DNA from: RHLJ01 sp965242845
GTDB lineage: Bacteria; Bacteroidota; Rhodothermia; Balneolales; Balneolaceae
Length of the DNA stretch: 64,000 nt
Assembly: GCA_965242845.1 (NCBI GenBank)
Contig: CBDETC010000002.1
Location: forward strand, 1,116,001-1,180,000
Direction: 5' to 3'
The notes beneath the pieces are model-generated. The model searched no databases and was not told the DNA's origin. It saw only the letters and a program-made list of their open reading frames with translations. Below, piece by piece: positions 51,350-58,430 of this stretch; the first letter of the stretch is position 1; each line of letters opens with the position of its first letter. A program made the position numbers and the translations under genes.

Positions 51350-51804
51350 TAGTATAGGAATTGACGAAGCTCATCCACATTCATAAAACCGGTACGCTGT
51401 TTGATCTGATTTCCTTCAGCATCTAAAATCAAAGTTCCGGGGAATACAAAAACCCCCTGGCCTTGAGCCCACTCTCTGGACATCATTTGTTGGCCATTGA
51501 AGGTTATAAGTTCCTCCGAGTTACCATCCACTTTGGCAGGAATGTAGCCGGCGTCAAGCACTGCCCTAACCGTTGAATCAGGATATACTTCCCGTTCCAT
51601 AGCCCGGCAATATTTACAGCCTACCTCGTACACATCGACCAGGATTAATTTACCCGTTTCTCTGGCTTCTTCTTGTGCCAAAGCCAGAGTTCTCCACGCT
51701 GGTGCATTATCAATTTCTTGAGGGGCAGTACTTTTTAAAGCATTAAAAAGAAAAACTCCTATAAAGGCAGTAATTACGGCAGTAATAATGGTTTTTTTCT
51801 TCAT
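51349..51804 (-). CDS. Membrane-anchored or exported thioredoxin-fold protein
   Basis: The 151-residue protein has an N-terminal hydrophobic segment (TIITAVITAFIGVFLFNAL) acting as signal or anchor, and a thioredoxin fold with the active-site VYEVGCKYCRAMEREVY (C-x-x-C). FVFPGTLILDAEGNQIKQR carries the conserved cis-Pro region. It resembles thioredoxin_7/DUF255-like proteins that act in periplasmic thiol reduction. It is coupled to purU by a one-base overlap; no functional link is evident. Confidence 0.86.
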   Translation of the reverse strand: MKKKTIITAVITAFIGVFLFNALKSTAPQEIDNAPAWRTLALAQEEARETGKLILVDVYEVGCKYCRAMEREVYPDSTVRAVLDAGYIPAKVDGNSEELITFNGQQMMSREWAQGQGVFVFPGTLILDAEGNQIKQRTGFMNVDELRQFLY

Positions 51805-51881
51805 GAAGATTCTTTCTCTTGTAGAATTCTTACCCGGTAAAAATACTATCTTTGGAACTGCTAAACGAACTTAATTTCATC

Positions 51882-52082
51882 ATGGCTGAGCCCATAGACT
51901 CTTACAAACTAGGTAATATCAGGGTTACCGTTACTCCAACCGAACGACCTAACAAACTCCTTATTGAGTGTTTTGATGGAGAATTTAAATCCTCATTTAC
52001 GGTAAGTGAGTATGAATTCACTAACTACCGAAGATTGATGAATCAACGGATAACCGAGGCTTATGCAAACGAAAAGAATTAG
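51882..52082 (+). CDS. Small hypothetical protein
   Basis: The 66-residue product (MAEPIDSYKLGNIRVTVTPT at the start) has no motif I recognise. It looks like a compact alpha/beta domain, with strands around KLLIECFDGEFKSSFTVSEY and a final basic helix. I use the ATG at 51882; a TTG at 51852 is possible but less likely. It is convergent with the DUF5706 gene, overlapping by 4 bases. Confidence 0.6.
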   Translation: MAEPIDSYKLGNIRVTVTPTERPNKLLIECFDGEFKSSFTVSEYEFTNYRRLMNQRITEAYANEKN

Positions 52083-52645
52083 GTCGTAACCAGAGCAAAA
52101 ACCACGATAAAACTTAGTACGGAAAGAATTAGCCCAAACATGAATATGTTGTAGGACACCCTAAGCAGTTTATACTTCTTGGCTAGTACTACACCCAATC
52201 CGTGCACATCTCTGGCCATATTATCATACAGCCTCTCACTATCCTGCATTAATTCTTCCAGACCTTCCACATACTCTTCCCGCTCCATCGTATAGAAATT
52301 TCCAAAGAAAAGAATATTGGCTCTGTTCGCGCGGACATCTTCCAGGGTAACAACCTCTTTACTAACCCTTGGCCTTGCAGATAACACTGCGTAAACCATA
52401 GAGCCCAGAGAGGTCATTAACAACAGTGCCGTTGGAATTAACAACCAGGGGTTGGAATCTATTTTTGGAGAAATAGAAGCGATAACAATGGAAATAATAA
52501 TCCCATTGATGCTGATCATAATATTGGATTTGTTATCCGCTATACCACTCAAATCCATATGAGTTCGATAGCTGGTACGGAACATATCTGAGATGCCCCT
52601 TTTTATCGATCCTAGTTTTTTCTTTTTGGGAGGTTTATCGCTCAT
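52079..52645 (-). CDS. DUF5706 (Pycsar effector-like) membrane protein
   Basis: The 188-residue protein matches the DUF5706/PycTM pattern. A basic soluble start is followed by MFRTSYRTHMDLSGIADNKS and a two-helix unit (IMISINGIIISIVIASI; LLIPTALLLMTSLGSMVYAV). The conserved NILFFGNFYTMEREEYVEGL and a last helix (YNIFMFGLILSVLSFIVVFA) complete it. In Pycsar defence such proteins are activated by cyclic CMP/UMP and damage the membrane. No pyrimidine cyclase gene is in the window, so here it may have another role or a distant partner. I use the ATG at 52645; a TTG lies two codons earlier. Confidence 0.82.
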   Translation of the reverse strand: MSDKPPKKKKLGSIKRGISDMFRTSYRTHMDLSGIADNKSNIMISINGIIISIVIASISPKIDSNPWLLIPTALLLMTSLGSMVYAVLSARPRVSKEVVTLEDVRANRANILFFGNFYTMEREEYVEGLEELMQDSERLYDNMARDVHGLGVVLAKKYKLLRVSYNIFMFGLILSVLSFIVVFALVTT

Positions 52646-52761
52646 TTTCAATCAAATTTCCGAGAATATAAATATTTACTGGCTAACTAGGATATTTATT
52701 AGTCATCCCAAAACTGGTCCATATGATTTGTATGAAAGACAAAGTTCCCAAAGAATGAGGT

Positions 52762-52903
52762 GTCACTCTGAGCGCCCTACAAATAGCGTAAGGAGAAATT
52801 ATTCCGCGAAGAGTATCAAACCCCGAGCGATCTGCTTCTTCAGTATTTGATACCCTTCGCAATTTTTTACGAGCCATAAAATTTTCATAGAGCTCAGAGT
52901 GAC
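52762..52903. repeat. Large nested palindrome, GTCACTCTGAGC family
   Basis: Outer arms GTCACTCTGAGC (52762-52773) and GCTCAGAGTGAC (52892-52903) are perfect. Inner arms GCGAAGAGTATCAAA (52806-52820) and TTTGATACCCTTCGC (52846-52860) match at 14 of 15. This is a longer, diverged member of the hairpin family seen at 41845 and 50399. Confidence 0.8.
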
Positions 52904-52935
52904 AATCGAAAGAAGAACTATCTGCACAAAAAATT

Positions 52936-52951
52936 AGTTGTCATAACAACT
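52936..52951. promoter_or_regulatory. Symmetric site upstream of hmgA
   Basis: AGTTGTCATAACAACT has perfect 6-base inverted arms around CATA, 66 bases before the hmgA start. It lies in an AT-rich promoter-like stretch and could be the operator for a regulator of tyrosine/homogentisate catabolism. No regulator gene is adjacent. Confidence 0.4.
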
Positions 52952-53017
52952 TTTTTACCTGCGTTAAAAGCTGGAATTGTCTATCATTCAGCAACGCCAA
53001 ATCAACTTTTTACCGCC

Positions 53018-54178
53018 ATGCCTATTTATCATCGTCTCGGGAAAATCCCTCAAAAAAGGCACACTCAATTCAGGAAGCCTGATGGCAATCTGTACTATGA
53101 GCAACTCTTTGGTACCATCGGTTTTGATGGGATGTCGACCCTCTCCTACCATATCCATCGACCCACTATGGTTCAGGAAGTAGCAGCCCCTGTTGATGTA
53201 GCTCCAAAAGTTGCGATTCCAAACAATATGAAATCCATGATGTTGAAAGGCCTGGATATCGCTCCTAAAGACGATTACCTGGAAAGCAGGGAGGCTATTC
53301 TTACCAATAGTGATGTAACCCTTCATTTGGCGGCCCCAAAACAATCATTGACCGAGTATTTCTATAAAAATACCGATGCCGATGAGCTTATTTTCATTCA
53401 CAGGGGAAGCGGTACTCTGAGAACCTTCATTGGTAATATCGAGTTTGAGCCTAGCGATTACTTATTAATTCCGAGAGGAATGATCTATCAGATTCGGTTC
53501 GACAGTGAAGACAACAGGCACTTCATCACCGAATCAAGGGTTCCAATCTATTCTCCAAAAAGATATAGAAACTGGTTTGGGCAGTACCTTGAACATTCTC
53601 CTTACTGCGAGCGAGACCTAAACCTGCCTACAGAGCTGGAAACCTTCGATGAAACCGGTGAGTTTTTGATGAAAATCAAAAAAGGAGATATGATTCATCA
53701 ACTAACCTATGCTTCTCATCCTTTTGATGTGATTGGCTGGGATGGATATAATTTCCCATATGGGTTTTCCATCAAGAACTTTGAACCCATTACGGGCCGT
53801 GTTCATCAACCGCCTCCAGTCCACCAAACCTTTGAAACCTCTGCTTTTGTGGTTTGCTCTTTTGTTCCAAGGTTATATGATTATCATCCACAATCTATAC
53901 CTGCTCCATATAATCACTCCAATATCGATTCAGATGAAGTGATTTATTATGTGGATGGCGATTTCATGAGCAGGAAGCACGTGGAACAAGGTTTTATTTC
54001 ATTGCACCCCGCAGGAATACCGCACGGCCCACATCCCGGAGCTTACGAAGGGAGTATTGGCAAAAAGGAAACCAAGGAATGGGCAGTGATGGTAGACACC
54101 TTCAAACCATTAATGGTTACTCAAAACGCCCTCGATATTGACGATGGTGTCTATTATCAATCCTGGTTAGAAGAATAA
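53018..54178 (+). CDS. hmgA: Homogentisate 1,2-dioxygenase
   Basis: HmgA opens the ring of homogentisate to maleylacetoacetate using Fe(II). The 386-residue protein starts MPIYHRLGKIPQKRHTQFRK, which is characteristic. Iron ligands are readable: a His region in YDYHPQSIPAPYNHSN, Glu in DEVIYYVDGDFMSRKHVEQG and His in LHPAGIPHGPHPGAYEGS. It is the first gene of a four-gene catabolic operon. Confidence 0.95.
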   Translation: MPIYHRLGKIPQKRHTQFRKPDGNLYYEQLFGTIGFDGMSTLSYHIHRPTMVQEVAAPVDVAPKVAIPNNMKSMMLKGLDIAPKDDYLESREAILTNSDVTLHLAAPKQSLTEYFYKNTDADELIFIHRGSGTLRTFIGNIEFEPSDYLLIPRGMIYQIRFDSEDNRHFITESRVPIYSPKRYRNWFGQYLEHSPYCERDLNLPTELETFDETGEFLMKIKKGDMIHQLTYASHPFDVIGWDGYNFPYGFSIKNFEPITGRVHQPPPVHQTFETSAFVVCSFVPRLYDYHPQSIPAPYNHSNIDSDEVIYYVDGDFMSRKHVEQGFISLHPAGIPHGPHPGAYEGSIGKKETKEWAVMVDTFKPLMVTQNALDIDDGVYYQSWLEE

Positions 54179-54195
54179 TATTTAGTTACAAAAGA

Positions 54196-55440
54196 ATGTC
54201 AGAAACGCTTAAGCCCTGGATTGAAATCCCGGAAGACTCAGATTTTTCGATTCATAATCTCCCTTTTGGAATCTTCTCAACCAATGACCTTACAAAACGA
54301 GTTGGTGTAGCTGTTGGAAACTATGTGCTAAATCTAAATGCGGCCAATTCGCTTAGAATCTTCCGCTCATTAGATGTAGACAACGATACCCTGGTAAGTG
54401 ATTCCCTGAATGATTTCATAGCGCAGGGAAAACAGGTCACTAACGGCATCCGCGCTACGCTAAGGGAACATTTGTGTGATGAGTCCTCTCCCTTATTCAA
54501 GTCATTTCCATTTATCCCAATGGATGAAGTCACCATGCATCTTCCGGTTAAAGTTGGAGACTATACCGATTTTTATTCGAGCATCGAGCATGCCACTAAT
54601 GTGGGGAAAATGTTCCGGGACCCGGAAAACGCGCTGCTCCCAAACTGGAAACATTTGCCAGTTGGATACCACGGCCGCGCTTCTTCTATTATAGTATCGG
54701 GGAAGGATATTCATCGCCCCAAAGGCCAAACCAAGCCGCCAGAAGGTGCGCCGGTTTATGGCCCATCTCAACGCATGGATTTTGAGCTGGAAATGGGATT
54801 TGTAATTGGAAAAGATTCTGGCCTTGGTGATTCCATATCAACCGATAGAGCAGAAGACTACATTTTCGGAATGGTGTTATTCAATGATTGGTCAGCTCGT
54901 GATATTCAAAAATGGGAATATGTACCTTTAGGACCTTTTCTGGGTAAAAACTTTGCTTCTTCTATCTCTCCGTGGGTAGTGCCGTTAGAAGCACTTGATC
55001 ATTTCAGAGTAAACGGACCTGAACAGGATCCAAAAGTATTGCCATATCTCGAATATTCAGGCCAAAAGAATTACGACATTGATCTTGAGGTCCAAATTCA
55101 TCCTGAAGGAGCTGAAAGCCCAACTTCTGTATCTAATTCTAATTTCAAGTACATGTATTGGAATATGGCGCAGCAGTTAGCACATCATACCGTAAATGGC
55201 TGTAATGTTGCGGTGGGTGATATCATGGCTTCCGGGACTATTTCGGGGCAGGAGCCTTCTTCCTTTGGTTCTATGCTGGAACTATCCTGGGCGGGCTCAA
55301 AGCCTGTTACCCTCGATAATGGCGAAGAGCGTAAATTCCTTAAGGATGGCGATACCGTTATCATGAAAGGCTTTGCCGAGAAAAATGGAGTTCGTGTAGG
55401 TTTTGGAGAAGTGCGATCTAAACTATTGCCTGCCAAATAA
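54196..55440 (+). CDS. fahA: Fumarylacetoacetase
   Basis: FahA cleaves fumarylacetoacetate to fumarate and acetoacetate. The 414-residue protein has the N-terminal SH3-like domain (PFGIFSTNDLTKRVGVAVGN). The catalytic core includes DYTDFYSSIEHATNVGKMFR, LPVGYHGRASSIIVSG, DFELEMGFVIGK and NDWSARDIQKWEYVPLGPFL. It follows hmgA by 17 bases, and its stop overlaps the next ATG by one base. Confidence 0.96.
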   Translation: MSETLKPWIEIPEDSDFSIHNLPFGIFSTNDLTKRVGVAVGNYVLNLNAANSLRIFRSLDVDNDTLVSDSLNDFIAQGKQVTNGIRATLREHLCDESSPLFKSFPFIPMDEVTMHLPVKVGDYTDFYSSIEHATNVGKMFRDPENALLPNWKHLPVGYHGRASSIIVSGKDIHRPKGQTKPPEGAPVYGPSQRMDFELEMGFVIGKDSGLGDSISTDRAEDYIFGMVLFNDWSARDIQKWEYVPLGPFLGKNFASSISPWVVPLEALDHFRVNGPEQDPKVLPYLEYSGQKNYDIDLEVQIHPEGAESPTSVSNSNFKYMYWNMAQQLAHHTVNGCNVAVGDIMASGTISGQEPSSFGSMLELSWAGSKPVTLDNGEERKFLKDGDTVIMKGFAEKNGVRVGFGEVRSKLLPAK

Positions 55441-56339
55441 TGAGTACGGTAAAGTCTTTTGATCCCTATGATATAAGCATTCCGGAACGACAGGGAATCC
55501 TGACCGCTGCAATTGGCCCTCGCCCTATTTGCTTTGCAAGCACCGTTGATAAGAATGGGAATGTAAATCTAAGTCCGTATAGCTTTTTTAATGCTTTTTC
55601 GAACAATCCTCCTATTCTGATTTTTTCGCCTTCTCGTCGAGGTCGAGATGGAACCACCAAGCACACTTACGAGAACATCAAAGAGGTCCCTGAAGTGTGT
55701 ATCAATATTGTGAATTACCCAATGGTGGAGCAGATGTCACTTTCAAGCACAGAATATGAAAAAGGGGTTAATGAGTTTGTGAAAGCTGGATTTACGGAAG
55801 TCCCTTCGGAAACCATCCAACCACCCCGGGTTAAAGAAAGCCCGGTTTCCTTTGAGTGTACCGTTGACCAGGTGATCGAACTAGGCACTGAAGGTGGGGC
55901 TGGAAATTTGGTGCTGGCTCGAATTCAGCGAATTCATTTGAACACAGATTTTTTGAATGAAGCTGGCAAGCTTGATAATACTAAGCTGGATTTAGTTGGC
56001 CGTATGGGGGCTAATTGGTACACCCGGGCTAGCGGAGATTCCTTGTTTGAGATTCCCAAGCCCCTTCAAACAAAAGGTATTGGTGTGGATCAGCTTCCTC
56101 AACATGTTCAGCAAAGTGAGGTTTTGACTGCCAATAACCTTGGAAGACTAGGGAACATTGAGCAACTCCCTTCTAAGGATAGTATAGCTGAAGCCAAAAC
56201 CTTTCAAACTGTTGCTAAAGCTTACACCAAATTTGAAGGCGAAGAGCTAACGAACGAAATACACCGCCTGGCTAAAATTGAAATTGAAGCTGGCAATACT
56301 CAAAAAGCGTTAACCCTTTTATTCACTCTGGATGAATGA
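55440..56339 (+). CDS. Flavin reductase family protein
   Basis: The 299-residue protein has an FMN-binding split-barrel flavin-reductase domain: AAIGPRPICFASTVDKNGNV, NLSPYSFFNAFSNNPPILIF, TYENIKEVPEVCINIVN. A C-terminal extension of about 90 residues follows. Its start overlaps the fahA stop by one base, and its end overlaps the ligase gene by 8 bases. It is thus inside the homogentisate operon, possibly serving an oxygenase of aromatic catabolism; its exact role is unknown. Confidence 0.9.
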   Translation: MSTVKSFDPYDISIPERQGILTAAIGPRPICFASTVDKNGNVNLSPYSFFNAFSNNPPILIFSPSRRGRDGTTKHTYENIKEVPEVCINIVNYPMVEQMSLSSTEYEKGVNEFVKAGFTEVPSETIQPPRVKESPVSFECTVDQVIELGTEGGAGNLVLARIQRIHLNTDFLNEAGKLDNTKLDLVGRMGANWYTRASGDSLFEIPKPLQTKGIGVDQLPQHVQQSEVLTANNLGRLGNIEQLPSKDSIAEAKTFQTVAKAYTKFEGEELTNEIHRLAKIEIEAGNTQKALTLLFTLDE

Positions 56340-58287
56340 TCAATCCGGGATATTATGGCAACCGAACCAGGAGTTCATCACCAATAGCGGGTTGACCAGG
56401 TATCAACACTGGATTGAAAAAAACTACAGCCTCTCTTTTGCCAACTATGAAGAGTTCTGGAAATGGTCGAATGATCATTACGAAGATTTTTGGGAATCCC
56501 TGTGGAAATACTTTGAGATCAAATCTCATTCCGAGTATTCCTCTGTAATTGATGCTCAAGAGATGCCTGGAGCCCGTTGGTTCAATGGGGCTACGCTAAA
56601 CTATGCAGAACATATTTTCAGGAATAAATCTGATTCGAGGCCGGCGCTAATATTCGCTAATGAATCGGGACTTCAACAAAAAATCTCCTGGAGAGAGCTT
56701 GAATCAAGCGTTGCTTCGGTACAGGCTTTTTTAAGGGAAAAAGGTATTAAAGCAGGGGATCGTGTAGCTGGTTATTTACCTAATACCCCTGAAGCTATTA
56801 TCTGTTTTTTGGCGGTAAATTCTTTGGGTGCTATTTGGTCCTGCTGTTCACCAGATTTTGGGGTGAATACGGTTATTGACCGCTTTTCGCAGATTGAACC
56901 TAAGCTCTTTTTTACTTGTGATGGATACCAGTATGGCGGAAAGCGAGTCGACCGACTTGCTGAAGCTCAGCAAATTTCTGAAGCTATTTCATCTATAGAA
57001 ACTGTGGTTTTGATTCCTACTTTGAATGGAGAAGCCAAACTAGCAGGGTCAATACTATGGAAAGAAATAATAGCTACGCCATCAAATGAGCTTTCATTCG
57101 TCCCTGTAGAATTCAACTATCCCATTTGGGTGCTTTATTCCTCAGGAACTACCGGAAAACCAAAAGCGATTACTCATTCTCATGGCGGGGTATTACTTGA
57201 GCATCTGAAGTACATGCATTTCCATAATGATGTAAGACCCGGAGAACATTTCTTCTGGTTTACCACCACAGGATGGATGATGTGGAATTTTCTTCAGGCC
57301 TCGCTTCTGGCTGGGGCCGTTCCGGTTCTATATGATGGCAGCCCGGGATCTCCCGATCTGAACAGTTTATGGAAGCTTAGTTCAGAACTTCCCATTCATC
57401 ATTTTGGCACAAGCGCACCATTTCTTATTGCCTGTATGAAGAAAGAGCTCACTCCAGGTAAAGATTTTGGTCTTTCAGCACTACGTTCTATTGGTTCTAC
57501 GGGAGCTCCACTTCCTCCCGAAGCTTTTGATTGGGTGTATGAGCAGGTTAAAAAAGATATTTGGTTGTGCAGCATGAGCGGTGGCACCGACGTTTGCACC
57601 GCTTTTGTAGGGGGAATTCCTTCCAAACCTGTAAAGCGTGGGCGGATACAGGGAAGAGCTCTGGGTTGTGCTCTGCATAGTGTTGATGAAAGCGGGGCTG
57701 AGGTAACCAATTCATTGGGTGAAATGGTCATTGATAAGCCCATGCCCTCTATGCCCATCTATTTCTGGGGAGATGATAATCATGCACGATATACCAGCAG
57801 TTATTTCGAATCCTTTCCAGGTAAATGGTGCCATGGCGACTGGATTCAGCTTGATGATGATGGAAGCCTCCAGATTTTTGGCCGATCAGATGCCACCTTA
57901 AACAGAAAGGGCATTCGAATTGGTACCGCCGAGATTTACTCTGTACTTGATCGCATTCCCGGATTAGCAGATTCTCTAATTGTAAACCTGGAAAAAAAAG
58001 ACGGCTCTGATATCATGCCTTTGTTTGTAGTAGTTGAACAGGGATCTAATTTGGAGGCATTATCTGGAACAATAAAACAACGGCTAAGAGAAGAATGCTC
58101 CCCACGTCACGTTCCGGACAAGATCATTCCTGTAGATGGCATCCCTTATACCTTAAGTGGTAAAAAAATGGAAGTACCTGTCAAAAAAGCCCTGATGGGC
58201 CTGGATGTCTCCAAACACATGAACCGCGATGCCAGCCGAAATCCTGAGGCGATGGATGTGTTTGTTGAAATGGCTGGAGGCTTTTAA
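56332..58287 (+). CDS. Acetoacetate--CoA ligase
   Basis: The 651-residue adenylate-forming enzyme activates acetoacetate to acetoacetyl-CoA. It has the ACS-type N-terminus (YSLSFANYEEFWKWSNDHYE, ARWFNGATLNYAEHIF), the P-loop VLYSSGTTGKPKAITHSHGG, FWFTTTGWMMWNFLQASLLA and the C-terminal GRSDATLNRKGIRIGTAEIY. Acetoacetate is the product of the preceding FahA step, which strongly supports this substrate over acetate. It is the last gene of the operon. Confidence 0.94.
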   Translation: MNDQSGILWQPNQEFITNSGLTRYQHWIEKNYSLSFANYEEFWKWSNDHYEDFWESLWKYFEIKSHSEYSSVIDAQEMPGARWFNGATLNYAEHIFRNKSDSRPALIFANESGLQQKISWRELESSVASVQAFLREKGIKAGDRVAGYLPNTPEAIICFLAVNSLGAIWSCCSPDFGVNTVIDRFSQIEPKLFFTCDGYQYGGKRVDRLAEAQQISEAISSIETVVLIPTLNGEAKLAGSILWKEIIATPSNELSFVPVEFNYPIWVLYSSGTTGKPKAITHSHGGVLLEHLKYMHFHNDVRPGEHFFWFTTTGWMMWNFLQASLLAGAVPVLYDGSPGSPDLNSLWKLSSELPIHHFGTSAPFLIACMKKELTPGKDFGLSALRSIGSTGAPLPPEAFDWVYEQVKKDIWLCSMSGGTDVCTAFVGGIPSKPVKRGRIQGRALGCALHSVDESGAEVTNSLGEMVIDKPMPSMPIYFWGDDNHARYTSSYFESFPGKWCHGDWIQLDDDGSLQIFGRSDATLNRKGIRIGTAEIYSVLDRIPGLADSLIVNLEKKDGSDIMPLFVVVEQGSNLEALSGTIKQRLREECSPRHVPDKIIPVDGIPYTLSGKKMEVPVKKALMGLDVSKHMNRDASRNPEAMDVFVEMAGGF

Positions 58288-58430
58288 TCTATCATCCGGG
58301 GTTACATGGGAATAGGCCCTAATTTTCTTCTCAACTTTTAAAAATTATTACACTAAGAACTAGTATAATTTGGGTTGGTTAGCCTGTTCTATATTTTAGC
58401 CAACAAATTTTTAATAAATACAATCAATCC

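Larger units (their letters stand above)
52646..53017. other. 372-bp intergenic region: nested palindrome and hmg operon control region
   Basis: This divergent gap between the DUF5706 gene and hmgA holds the nested inverted repeat 52762-52903 and a short symmetric site at 52936-52951. A 64-codon open frame on the minus strand across the palindrome has no protein-like character and is not called. No RNA gene was recognised. Confidence 0.7.

Noticed and set aside
52683..52877. 64-codon open frame on the minus strand upstream of the DUF5706 gene
   Set aside because: It lies across the nested palindrome 52762-52903 and its translation has no domain-like pattern; best explained as the repeat.
57399..57758. 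119-codon minus-strand open frame inside the acetoacetate--CoA ligase gene
   Set aside because: The plus-strand ligase is intact and conserved across the region; the reverse frame is a shadow.
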